The translations under genes were made by a program, and so were the position numbers. DNA of 64,000 nt, from assembly GCA_039519185.1 (NCBI GenBank), contig CM076849.1, positions 67,884,784 through 67,948,783 of the forward strand, read 5' to 3'. The notes under the pieces were generated by a model, which did no database searches, had not been told where the DNA came from, and saw only the letters and a list, made by a program, of their open reading frames with translations. Positions 44,227 through 55,232 of the stretch are shown in pieces. Origin of the DNA: Astragalus membranaceus (lineage: Eukaryota > Streptophyta > Magnoliopsida > Fabales > Fabaceae). How positions within the stretch are numbered: position 1 is the first letter of the stretch; each line of letters begins with the position of its first letter.

Positions 44227-44317
44227 TGTGCGGTGAGGATGAGTACATGTTTGGCATGTTTTTTGGATTGGAAACACGCTTTCAAGACATTTTTTTCATC
44301 GATTTTATCAAGTCTCC

Positions 44318-44918
44318 TTTTTTTGGTGACTAAAATGGGCTAAAAGCCCAAAAACGAGGCCAAAGGCCCAAACAGAAAACTACGCGGTCAAGTTAAGACC
44401 CAAGTCCAACTCTAGGATGGAGCTAATACAATTCGGAGCGACATTATAAAAAGCAGAAACCCTAGGTTGGGTGAGAGAAAATTTCGCCAAAGCATCAGCG
44501 GCTAGGTTGGCTTCACGCGGAACTAGAGACCACCGGACATGCGAAGGAGCTCCAGTCAGCGAATGGATATCATTGATCAAAGGCGCAAGGACATGCGACG
44601 GGGCGACGCCATCAACGATCATTTGGATGGCAGACGCGTTATCGTTCTCCACAATCAGGTTAAAGATTCCATTTCTCTGAGCTAACTCAACTCCATGGTA
44701 GATAGATCTGATTTCTGCTTCTACTGTTGTGCAGGTGTTCAGTTTTTGAGAAAACGCCCACACCAGAGAGCCAGAAGCGTCACGAACAAGGCCACCACAA
44801 CTAGCTAGAGTGCCAGATCTGGTCACAGAGCCGTCACAATTTAGTTTGGCAAAATCAGGAGGGGGCTTCACCCAGAACAGGGCTTGCTGCGTGGGAAGTT
44901 GAGTGATGTTGTAACTAA
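44318..44918 (-). pseudogene. LINE RNase H domain (3' part of the split LINE)
   Basis: The 163-codon frame (44871-44380) is a type I RNase H-like domain of a plant L1 LINE: LNCDGSVTRSG, CGGLVRDASGSLVWAF, VEAEIRSIYHGVELA, VENDNASAIQMI and REANLAADALAKFSL carry the D-E-D-(H) D pattern. Upstream codons (44872-44915) join in frame with sequence at 54666 and beyond once the CACTA element and one TAA copy are ignored. A T-run near 44318-44325 is the LINE poly(A) tail on the minus strand. Confidence 0.85.
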
Positions 44919-44929
44919 CACTACAAGAA

Positions 44930-45135
44930 AAACTGATTTTTTCGGCCAGGACTTTTCAGCGGATTTTTATCCGCCGAAAAATTTCCGGCGGATTGTAGGA
45001 CTTACCGGCGGATTTGTTGGCTTTTTCGGCGGATTTTTTTCCTCCGCAACATTTCCAGCCCGTCGGTAAGGTCATTTCCGGCGGATTTCCGACGAATTTT
45101 GAATTTTGAAAATCCGCCGGAAATCCTTGAACATC
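44930..45135. repeat. CACTA left subterminal repeat array
   Basis: Words of the type TTTCCGGCGGATTT and inverse recur about ten times next to the left terminus. In En/Spm elements such subterminal repeats bind the TNPA-type protein. Sections of this array reappear at 46740-47045. Confidence 0.8.
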
Positions 45136-45149
45136 TGCCGAAAATCCCC

Positions 45150-45881
45150 TGACCCCTAAGTCAAAAACACTCTTTCTCCCTCTCAAACCCCTCACACCCA
45201 CCAAAAACACACCCAGCCGAAACCCTCTCCCTCTCCCTCACCCTCTTCGACTTCTCCCTCTCCCAAACCCACTCAATCTTCGATTTTAACCTTCAAACTC
45301 ATTTTCGGAACATAAGGTACACGATTTCTAATCCTCATTTACTTGTATTTTGCTTGATTTGCTGTGTTTTATCGTTTTTTCACTTCTGCATTTTCGCGAA
45401 GCATTCGGTTGATGACAACCGAATGCTCTTGGGGACGAAGCAAAATGGACCCATTCGGTTGAGGTCAATCGAATACGTTCGGTTGAGTTCAATCGAATCA
45501 TACTGATACTGATTGTGTTTGATATGTTCGGTTGCAGGTATGATCCAATTCGTTACCCTCATTGAAGGAAATGCTGGGAGGATTTCCATTCCAAATGAGA
45601 TTTGGAGTCTAGAGTTGCCTTGTTCCTTTTATTTTGTTTTGAAAGTTGGCCCTTGTATCCGTGGTGTCAACAACATGCGCTATGGCAACATCCTTACTAA
45701 TACGCATGCCATCTGCCAAGCGTATGGGGGTGTTGAGAGTGTGGAAGCCTCGTTAACATACTATCAGACCAGGCGCTTCAAGGTCGCCAGGATTATGCCG
45801 GCGGTTGCTTCTGATGGGAGTGGAAGTGACAGTGATACTGCGAGTGATACTGGATCCGGCTCTGTTGTTACCCAGCTGTAG
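45150..45881 (+). CDS. CACTA cargo gene, unknown acidic-tailed protein
   Basis: A CT-rich leader (45165-45310) ends at AACATAAG before GTACAC, and a probable intron ends at GGTTGCAG (45538). The likely start ATG is at 45540, giving a 113-aa product ending at 45881; a longer frame opens upstream at 45513 but lies in the intron. The product has a predicted globular part (FVTLIEGNAGRISIPNEIW, LKVGPCIRGVNNMRYG) and a Ser/Asp-rich tail (DGSGSDSDTASDTG). I do not recognise the family. It is intact, unlike the transposase genes beside it. Confidence 0.5.
45398..45505. repeat. CGGTTGA palindrome cluster in the cargo intron
   Basis: CATTCGGTTG and CAACCGAATG form an exact 10 bp inverted pair around a 4 bp spacer (about 45403-45426). 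Two further ATTCGGTTGAGGTCAATCGA / GTTCGGTTGAGTTCAATCG-like units follow. Confidence 0.7.
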
Positions 45882-46061
45882 TTTTTTACTGTTATTTTTT
45901 TTATCAATAATTGTAATTGAACGTCACTGATTTAGTAATGAATAAATATTGGGTTGATTATTTTTTGGTTTACAGTACCGTTTAAATTAAACAACAATTT
46001 TATTATTAAAAAGCGTCACCGTACATAAAACTCGAAATACACGAAAACGATAAAATGACAG

Positions 46062-46530
46062 AAACTACTGAGCTGGTGGAGTTAAACGACTAAGGATCTC
46101 AACGACGGTCCGTGTGGTTTCCACGTACAAATGCAGATAACCCTTCCATTTAAACAGGACATAAATGGACATCATTGCTTGGACGTCATTGTCGTTCTTG
46201 ACATCCATTGTAGACCAGTGCACACGTCCATCAGACCAATCGGGTTTCCGATAAACTATACGAGTTATCTCTCACTCGTCGCCCTCCACTTGCACCTTAC
46301 CCAGTAGTTTATCTTTTAGGGCAGAAATGTTATGTTGTGTTTAAGCCTACACTGCATTGTGTCTCGCCCCTCGAAATAGACACCATCAACTTTGTTGGTG
46401 ATGATGAATGATAGTTAGGGAAAAATCCTGAGTATTGTGTTAGGGGCATTTTTTTTGTGTTTATACGATTTGGTGGAGAAGAAGCAGAGAAGGGGTTAGG
46501 GTTTTTGTGAAGTAGAAGGGAAAGCTGAAG
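46062..46530 (-). pseudogene. CACTA cargo gene with MuDR N-terminal-like protein
   Basis: Minus-strand coding remnants end at a TAG at 46076-46078. Segments include VDGVYFEGRDTMQC, LKHNITFLP, ITRIVYRKPDW, GRVHWSTMDVKNDNDVQAMM and YLHLYVETTRTVVEIL. This order resembles the N-terminal region of plant MuDR-type transposases (ubiquitin-like fold). One frameshift (near LP) and one in-frame TGA interrupt it. A GA/CT leader (about 46450-46540) lies upstream. It converges on the plus-strand cargo gene. Confidence 0.5.
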
Positions 46531-46739
46531 CCCAATTTATAATAGGCGGGGGAAACATGAGCCGTTGATCAAAATTTTAGATCACAAATTTGAGCCGTTT
46601 ATTTTCTATCCGTTGGGTCCCAATTTCCAAAGAAAATGTCATCCACTCATTTTCCTGACACGTTTGACTGGTTGTGAGCCGTTGGCTAAAAGTGTCGGTG
46701 GAATCTGAGGCGTTCAATTTTTTATTTTTAAAAAACCCA

Positions 46740-47045
46740 TAACCGACAGATTTTTTGGATTTTCCGGTGGATTTCTTTCCTCCGCAACATTTCCGGCGGA
46801 TTTTTAGGTATTTCCGGCGGATTTTTTCCTTCGAAAATCCGCCGCCGGAAATGGGTAAAAATCCACCGGAAATTACGACCCGACTAAAATCCGCCGGAAG
46901 CGTCATTTTCGGCGGATTTTTTTTGAAAAAACGAGAAATTTGATTTTTGAAAATCCGTCGGAAATCCTTGAAAATCCGCCGAAAATCCCCTCATTCGCCG
47001 GAAATCCCCTAAATCTGCTGGTAAATGACATTTCCGGCGGATTCT
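46740..47045. repeat. Second block of CACTA subterminal repeats
   Basis: Contains TTTCCTCCGCAACATTTCC, AATCCGCCGGAAATCCTTGA and GCCGAAAATCCCCT, each also present in the left array in the same order and orientation. It is therefore a direct duplication of the left subterminal region, but lacks the CACTACAAG terminus. Confidence 0.8.
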
Positions 47046-48041
47046 GCCTTTTGACCGTTTGACTTCGTTTCTTCTATATAAATCCCTTCTCCATTCTCCA
47101 CTTCTTCTTCACACCTCTACCAATACTCTCATTCTCTCTACTAAATCTCTTCTTGAAATTCCTCTCTTCCTCCCTACGAATTCTCTTCTTCTCTCAACTA
47201 AATCTCTTCCTCTGTTTCGCAAATTTCTTCGATCTAAGGTATGTTTGTAACATGAGTTAATAGTTTTAGTTTTTGAATTATTTTATAATATGAGTTTGTT
47301 ACTAATTGTGGTGTTGTTTGTTTAGGTATTGTTTGAGTTTGCGTTCCTCTTTTTTCCTCTTTTTTCCTCTTTGTTTGAGTTGGGGATACGCTTCAAGTCA
47401 GAGCATTCTCTTCACTACGGTTAGTTATCAAAGTAAAGTAATTAATATATCAATATATATATATATATATATATATATATGGATTTTTTGTTTTTAATGT
47501 TTAAAAAGTTTTTACCAACTTTTGGTCACCGTAAAATTTGGATTTTTTCTTTTTGTCCTTGGTGACTTTAAATAACGTTTATTGTCGATGATTTGAATAC
47601 ATGTTCCTGTGTCTCATTGTCGTGTCTTAGAAGTTGGTTTTCTCAAATCGCATTTTTGGTACAATATTAAAATTAATAAAATATTAATTACTTCACAATT
47701 TATAGTAAAATTTTGTTACAAATTTTGTTTGCAATAATAATACAAAATAATTTATATTGAAAAAACTTATTTATTAAGTTCACTTATAAATTTTATTAAC
47801 AGGTATTGTCTTATAAAAATTGAAATTTATAATTAAATTTGCAATTATTATTTATAATGTTTAAATTATTAATATATAACATTATCTAAAAATTCATTGT
47901 GTTGTTGGTAATTGATAGTTTATTGATATATCAAAATAAAGTAATTAATATATCAATATATATCAAAATATAAAGTAATTGATAGTTTATTTGATAGTTT
48001 ATTTCATTTACGTTGTAGTGTAGTACATAGATCTTGAAATT
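47046..48041 (+). promoter_or_regulatory. TNP2 promoter, leader exon and intron
   Basis: A TATA box (CTATATAAATC, about 47074-47084) follows the second repeat block. A CT-rich leader exon ends at ATCTAAG before GTATGTTT (about 47238). The AT-rich leader intron contains an (AT)n tract at 47455-47480 and ends near 48018, just before the TNP2 start ATG at 48042. Confidence 0.6.
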
Positions 48042-51000
48042 ATGGATCGTAGTTGGATGTATGATCGATTGTTTCCTAGAATATCCGGTTTAAATCGACG
48101 TTTTGTAGACGGAGTAGAAGAGTTTATTTTTTGTGCTAAGTGTCATGAAGAATTTGCGCGACAAGGCGGTATTAGATGTCCGTGCTTGAAATGTTCCTTT
48201 CGATTTATAAAAAATGAAGAAGAAGTTAGACTTGATTTGTACAATAATGGGTTTAGGCCAAATTATTGGATATGGAGTCGTCACGGGGAAGTAGGACCAG
48301 GGGTAGCTGCAGTTCCCGCGGTTAATGTTCCGGTTGAAGTAGTAGCTTCCACATCAAGTAGTTATTCAGCGACTACGACATCTGAAGGCCAAATTATACA
48401 ACCGTTAGATGTTTATCAGGGAATGATATCTGATGTTGTTGGAGTAAATTTGGATTTAGAAGAACCAGAATATGATGCTGAAGAAGTTCCAAATGAGGAA
48501 GCTCAAAGGTTTTACATGTATTTGAGTGAGACAAATAAACCATTATTTGAAGGATCTAAAGACTCAAAATTATCAATGTGTGTTCGGTTGTTGGGTCTTA
48601 AGTCTCAATTTAATGTTGCTGAGTTGTGCATGGAATATATGACCAAAATGATGTTGGATGCAACCCCCATTAGAGGGCTTTTGCCCCAAAGTTATTATGA
48701 AGCTAAAAGACTGGTATCGAAGCTTGGCTTAAAATCTAAAAGAATTGATTGTTGTGTGTCTGGTTGCATGCTCTATTATAACAATGAGTTTGTCATAAAT
48801 GATGGAGAGTTGTCGGAATGCAAGTTGTGTGGAGAGCCACGCTATCGTGTCAGTAGGAAAGGGATGAGCAGAGGCAAACCGGTTCCACGAAAAGCAATGT
48901 TCTATCTGCCGCTTATACCAAGGCTACAGAGGATGTTTACAATTCAATGGAGACCGCGGGTAAAATGACGTGGCACCATCAAAATAGAAATAATTCTGGT
49001 GAATTACGTCACCCATCTGATGGTGAAGCTTGGAAGCATTTTGACCGTGTTCATCCTGATTTTGCAAGTGATCCACGCAATGTTCGGCTTGGTTTATGCT
49101 CTGATGGTTTCACACCATATATCCAAGCCTCGGCAACACCGTATTCATGTTAACCAGTTATTGTTACCACATACAACCTTCCTCCAGAAATGTGTATGTC
49201 TAAACCATACATGTTTTTAAATTCTATTATTCCAGGGCCAAGTAATTCAACAGCTGGCCGGTATTGACATATATTTGCAACCTTTGATTGATGACCTAAA
49301 AAGGTTGTGGAATGGTGTTTTAACTTATGATGCAGCACGCAAACAAAATTTTGTGATGAGGGCGGCTTTGATGTGGACCATTAATGACTTCCCTGCCTAT
49401 GGAATGTTGTCTGGATGGGGGACACATGGTAAGATGGCATGTCCGATTTGCATGGTTGACACAAAGGCTTTTCGTCTTAAATACGGAGGAAAAACTTCAT
49501 GGTTTGACTCGCACCGTAGGTTCTTACCTATGGATCACCCATTTAGAAAGCAGAAATATGCGTTCATCAAGGGAAATGTTGAAACAGCTGGACCTCCTCG
49601 TAAGTTGACACCAGAGAAAGTTTGGAATAGTGTTAGGGATATCCCTCCTGTGGAAGTCGTAGCGGGTGTTGTTTCTCGTCCAGATGGCTATGGACAATGG
49701 CACAATTGGACAAAAAAAAGTATTTTAGGGAGCTTCCCTATTGGAAAGATAATCTATTGAGACACAATCTCGATGTCACGCATATAGAGAAGAATTTTTT
49801 TGACAACATATTTAACACTGTCATGAACGTGAAAGGCAAAACGAAAGACAATGAGAAAGCTAGGAAGGATATAGATCATTACCGTAGACGAAAGGATTTG
49901 TTGTTGGTTGAGCAAGGTACTAGGACTTTGAAACCCAAAGCCAGTTATACTTCATCTACTGAACAAGCGAAAGCAGTTTATCAGTGGATAAAAGAGTTGA
50001 AAAAGCCAGACTGTTATTCTTCCAATTTATCTAGATGTGCGGATGTGGATAATGGGAGGTTGCATGGGATGAAGAGACATGATTGTCATGTATTCATGGA
50101 GTGCTTACTTCCTATCGCTTTTAGTTCGTTGCCAACACACGTTTTGAATCCGCTCATTGAAATAAGTCAATACTTTAAGAATTTGTGTTCTGCAACGCTA
50201 AAAACTGATGATCTTTCAAAAATGGAACAAGACATACCACTTATCTTATGCAAGTTGGAGAGAGTATTTCCGCCCGGTTTCTTTGATTCTATGGAGCATC
50301 TACCGGTGCATCTCGCATATGAAGCTAAACTTGGCAGACCTGTCCAATACAGATGGATGTATCCGTTTGAAAGGTCAGTTAATTTTTATAATATAAGAAA
50401 CAAGTTTAAAATATATGATTATTATGTTAATTAATATCATTTTCTCTAGGTTCTTTTTAGGGAATTCTTGTCATCAGAGGACGTAAGTGAGCAACAATCT
50501 TATGCTCATATTAATGCACATTTTCCAACGTGGTTTAGGCAACATGTTTATGTCCTCCCACCAACTTCTACCAACAAACACTTGAGGAACATATCATACG
50601 GTCCTCGAAGATGTGTTAAAGAATGGCACCATACTTTGTCAATGGATACAAATTTCACACCAATGAATGGACACAAGGCAGAGAGACAGTCAATAGTGGA
50701 GTGTGCATGAAGGGTGTCACTGGAGGAGGTGAAGATGATTTTTATGGTGTGGTTCAACACATATATGAACTTTCGTACCCCATCTAGATTTTAGTCAGAA
50801 GATAGTGGTTTTTTATTGTAATTGGTTTGATCCGTCTGCTCGAGGAACAAAGGTGAATCCAAAGTCAAATACAGTTGACATTAAAATGAATGGTAGATAT
50901 CAATTGTATGATCCGTTCGTCATTGCACAAAATGTGAGACAAGTCTATTATGTCCCTTATCCATCAACGCAGACTGATAGGCGTGGTTGGTGTGTCGCAA

Positions 51001-51257
51001 TTAAAACAAAACCAATAGGTCGCATTGAGACAAATGATGACACGGTGGAAGATGTGTTATATCAAATGGAAGAGATGTCTAATGTAAATGAAGTGATTCA
51101 AGTTGAACCCATTAGTCGTTTATGTGATGAGCCAAACACCGAAGATGAAGTTGATGACGAAGAAGATGCTGATGAAGATGCAACAGACCACATTGGTGTA
51201 TCAATAATTCACTCCTCTGATGATGATGATTTTGAGAATGAATGGGATTCCAATTAG
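48042..51257 (+). pseudogene. TNP2-type CACTA transposase, broken
   Basis: The first frame (48042-48968) holds the transposase-associated N-terminal domain (MDRSWMYDR, FIFCAKCHEEF, CPCLKCSF) and the start of the tnp2 domain (CVSGCMLYYN, CKLCGEPRY). The tnp2 body continues in other frames: SDGEAWKHFDRVHPDF, PRNVRLGLCSDGFTPY, MWTINDFPAYGMLSGW, ACPICMVDT and HNLDVTHIEKNFFDNI, FPPGFFDSMEHLPVHLAYEA. A DUF4216-like C-terminal region is at 50805-51257 (KVNPKSNTVDI). Frameshifts near 48940 and 49715, a stop at about 49150, and others after 50700 disable it. Introns are probable near 50370-50455. Confidence 0.85.
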
Positions 51258-51417
51258 TTATTTATGTTTCGACAATATATGTTAACCTATTTTTAATCAA
51301 GGATGTAATTTATGTTTGTTTAATTAGTATGTTTATATATTTTTGTTTAGTATGTTTATGTTAACCTTGTTTAGTGTATGTTTGTTTGTTTAAATGTATA
51401 TGTCTAGATACGGTCAT

Positions 51418-54230
51418 GGCATCTCACTCAGGATCCGATGACGAGACATATATTCCTCCACCTGTCACGGGTGATGCCGCCAGCACTAGCAGGCGGAAGA
51501 CTTCTACTCGCCTAGGGCGTCGTGTTCAGCCTGCTCGTGTTGTTGTTTCTGGTGGAAGATATTTGCCGCCGCCTGGGTCTAAGGGTGCTAGTACTAGTAC
51601 TGCAGGGGACCCAGTGATTCCTGCTGGTACTGAGGGCTTAGCCCCGACAGATGTTGATGCAGATGGGGTACGCACATTCACTGTTGACCGTGAGGTGGTG
51701 AGGTATACAACTGATGGGCGTATCATATAGGAGACTGCTGGCGATTCGTAGGTATATATATTATTATTTATTAATTTATTTTTTCTGCCTTTTATATAAC
51801 TTATATAATTTGGCGTAATAAAATTCATCTTTTTTTAATGCAGGTTTCTTCCTTCGAAGGCTATAGCTACCGCCATCACAAAGACAATCAAGGAGAATTT
51901 CACCAGCAGCTGGAAGAATTGGACGGCTGTTAGAAAAGATGAAGAGGCAATTGAGAGGATGTGTTTACCGTGATTTTTGGTAAACACCGCTAGTTACACG
52001 TGTGTGTTACTCGCGAGACCAACTAGAAACATCTCAGAACATTTGTGTTAAAGTCTTTATTGAAAATAGTTAAGGTTCTTACGGTTTGTTTGAAAATGAT
52101 GGTGATAACCGTTTAATGAAGGAAAAAATGATAACGAAATGGAGAGTGAAGTAGAAAAGTGTTTAAGAAGAAGTGCAGAAACGTGAAGGGTTTCAGAAAC
52201 TTAAACAAATAAGGAAAATAAGATCAAATGCAGTAAAGTGCAGGAATCGCAAAGGAATGGTAAAGACATTGCATTGAATTTAAAGTTGGTACGCTGGATC
52301 ATACATTGTTCGTGATTTGACTCGCTTTTCTCTGATATGCGGAAGTAGGAGTGTTTTCAGAACTTTGTAGAAATGATTCGCGACCCTTGTTCTATGTAAA
52401 AAACGCCTATTTATAAAGAAAAACTAATAACCGCGCAGCGGTTTCAAAATTAAGCTAATTGTTTGGCTAATTCGACTAAGTAACTGCTCCATCTCTCGAC
52501 TACATTGCTATTGTCTCTTTCGACCAGCACCTCTTTGACTTGACCTGTTATCTGGATATTGTTCATCTTCCTGTCGAACTACTGGCTTCAGCTTTCCAAA
52601 TTTCGATAAGTTATGCGCTACGCTGATTCTCTCTGTTTGCAGCTTCTTGCTGTCGAAATGGTAGTTTCTCTTCTTAAATCCACCAACTCAAACCTCGTTG
52701 ACTGCATTTAAGTTTAGCCTGTCGAAAATGCAGGCTAACAGGATGTTAAAATCATTTTTGGTAAGTTGTTCTACGAAATAATTAATTTGTTGTATTATCT
52801 TATTGACTTGATTAATTAATTTGTCTTATAATTAACAACATTGTTGTAAATTTCTTAAATTGGAAAAATGTACATGGTTACCAGAGCAGCAAAGAGAAGT
52901 TGAGAGAGTGTTCCATAAGAGATGTTCCCATCGCTATTCTGATTTACTGCGGGAGGCGCGCGGTAAGAATGCGAAGCCATCTTATATGGGAGACTCAACT
53001 TGGGCTGCGTTAAAGGAGTACTGGGAGACACCAGAACTTAGGAATTATTGTGAGAAAGCTAAGAAGAACCGGCTTCTGAAAAAGGTGGCTGCACACACAG
53101 GGGGTGTTAATACGGCAACGCATCACATGCGTTTCGTAAATTTATTATTTTATTACTTGATTAATTAATTATTTATAATTAACTAGTCATTTTCATGTGT
53201 ATTAATTAATAATATGTATATATATAGGAGCCGAGGGAACAAATGACAATCACTTTGCCTGAGTTGCATCGCTACATGCATATGCGGGAGGACACTGGTG
53301 AGTTTGCTACAGATCGGGCGAGGAATATTCAGGTAAAACTACTTTTATAATTATATATTAATGTTTATTATTTATATTAATCTTTATATCGGGCGAGGAA
53401 TATTATATTAAAACTACTTTTGCTATAGTAATTTATTTGTTGAGTTATTTTTTTCAGGAGAGCTACCAGGGTGGGCTGGCTGAGTACCATGAGTCACTAC
53501 AGAGCAGTGGGGCAGCTGATATCGATCCAGTGGAGGAGGCTAGAGTAGCTCGTGATATTTGGGAGAGAGCAGCTGGTCCCCAAAAGAGTAATCGTATCGT
53601 AGGATCAGGTGGTATTGGACCGGCTGCTTTCCGAACAAGCATTATTCCGAGTCTATCAGCTTCACATTCTGGATCCTTGAATACTAGTCGCTCTTATGTT
53701 CCCAATGCTGGTGAGTTGAACGTTACGCAATTGACGCAGCAACTGAGCGAGAGGCCCAGCGTCAGTTTGCCGAGCGGTAGAAGCAAAATTACCGGGAACT
53801 GCAGGCGCTTCTGGAGAAAGCCAGGATAGCTGAGGAGCGCATGGAGGAGCAGGCTAGGGTAGTTGCGGAGCAGGCTAGGCTAAATGAGGAGCGCTTTAAG
53901 TTTTTACAGGATCAGCTGATGTCTCAGCACTCGAGGCCATCCTCATCACCTATGCCATCCTACCTGCCGCAGCAGCATTACGGCAGTGCATTTCAGCAGT
54001 GACCTCAGCAGCAGTATGCACCCCAGTATTCCCAGCAGTATGCACCTCAGTCATACCAGTCATACCAGCAGCCCCAGCAGCAGTCACCTCACCAGCCAAA
54101 CCAGCACCCCCAGCGGCGGTCACCCCAGCAGCCCCACATCGATCTTAATATCGATGCGATTAGTGCTTTTCTTGCATCTGATGATACCTATTATCATGGT
54201 GATGACATAGACCAGCAGCCACCCCAGTAG
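51418..54230 (+). pseudogene. TNPA/Ptta-type second CACTA protein, broken
   Basis: The first exon (51418-51727) encodes MASHSGSDDETYIPPP and a basic, Ser/Thr-rich region. A later exon (about 51844-51961 plus 52741-52759) is split by a solo LTR. Exons at 52860-53135, 53228-53332 and 53457 onward carry the Ptta/En/Spm plant-transposase domain: TWLPEQQREVERVFHKRC, AALKEYWETPELRNYCEKA, AAHTGGVNTATHHMR, EYHESLQSSG. A coiled, Glu/Arg-rich stretch and a Gln/Pro-rich tail follow to about 54230. Stops at 51728 and near 54001, a frameshift near 53800, and the LTR insertion disable it. Confidence 0.75.
51962..52740 (-). mobile_element. Solo LTR inside the CACTA second gene
   Basis: The 779 bp segment reads TGTTAGCCTGCATTTTCG on the minus strand and ends GGTAAACA. 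GGATG flanks both sides (51957-51961 and 52741-52745). A TATA box lies on the minus strand near 52408-52417 (TTTATAAATAGGCG context). With TSD and LTR ignored, the interrupted coding frame continues cleanly to the donor GTAAGT at 52760. Confidence 0.9.
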
Positions 54231-54479
54231 CTGGATTATTTTATTTTGTTGTATGAAGATTTTTTTATTGTATGGATATTTTTGTTGTTGTATGGATATT
54301 TATTTAAATTAATTATTAATTTTCATTCCTAATTTTTATTTTTTTAAATAGTAAATTAATTCATTATTAAATTTTATTTTTTATCAATAATTAAAGTTTT
54401 TAATAAAATAATTAATTAAAGTTTTTAATAAAATAATAATTTTTTAAATAAAAGGATTTTAAATTTTTTTTTTTTTTTT

Positions 54480-54657
54480 AAAAATATTTAAAAAAAAAAA
54501 ACGGTTTTTCCGGCGGATTTGTGGACTTTCCGGCGGCGGAAACCGTTTGCTGCGAGCTGGCTACCCGCGCCAAAAATCCGCCGAAAAGTCCACATTTTCG
54601 ACGGATTTGTGGCTTTTCCGATGGATTTTGCCCGGCGAAAAGTCCAATTTTTCTTGT
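54480..54657. repeat. CACTA right subterminal repeat array
   Basis: TTTCCGGCGGATTTG, AATCCGCCGAAAAG and related words recur next to the right terminus, in the same class as the left array. The AT-rich stretch 54231-54479 before it contains no gene. Confidence 0.8.
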
Positions 54658-55142
54658 AGTGTAACAATGCGTTCCCTTTTGGCTGCTTCCAGAACAGCAT
54701 CCACACGGACGTGAATACGGCGGATCAAAGGCTGAGATGGGTCACTGTTACCGTTGAAGACAAAGTCGTTTCTGGCATTCCAAATCACGTCAAGTGTAAT
54801 GCCGAAGATGAGACTCCAGTTTGGTGTGGTAAGACCTCTGACCCTCCCTGAAATATTCATAGCCAGCCAGGAAAACCAATCTGTGTCTGAGAAAAATGGT
54901 GTTTGGTTCCCTTGCAGGAGCTCAAACCATATCGTGGCAGCGCGTTGACAGTCCCTAAAATAGTGGAAGAGGCTCTCTTCGTACATACCACAGATGGGGC
55001 AAGTTGAGGACTTGCAATGTGTCTTCGGAATCGTTCGAGGTTGGTCATAAGTCTTCCTTGCATAGCTTTCCAGAGAAGCAGGCGGATGCGCTCCGGGCCA
55101 TGCCATTTCCACACACACAGAAAGAGGTTCTGATGGGGGACA

Positions 55143-55232
55143 TGTAGGGGTGTTCAAAACCGAACCAAACCAATAGAAAACCGCAAACCGAACCAAACCA
55201 AACCGAAAACCGCAAATCAACCCGTCAGCACC
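55143..55232. mobile_element. MITE fragment in the LINE
   Basis: GGGGTGTTCAAAACCGAACC followed by repeated CCGAACCAAACC strings matches a common plant hAT-like MITE end. It interrupts the LINE between the post-RT and zf-RVT regions. No opposite terminus was seen, so it is partial. Confidence 0.5.

Larger units (their letters stand above)
44919..54662 (+). mobile_element. CACTA (En/Spm) transposon inserted in the LINE
   Basis: The 9744 bp element starts CACTACAAGAAAAACTG and ends TTTTTCTTGTAGTG, the terminal inverted repeat of CACTA transposons. TAA flanks it on both sides (44916-44918 and 54663-54665). Subterminal regions carry many TTTCCGGCGGATTT/AAATCCGCCGGAAA words. It encodes a broken TNP2-type transposase, a second broken protein of the TNPA/Ptta type, and an additional two-gene cargo near its left end. 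The LINE reading frame resumes on the far side, confirming both boundaries. Confidence 0.95.
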
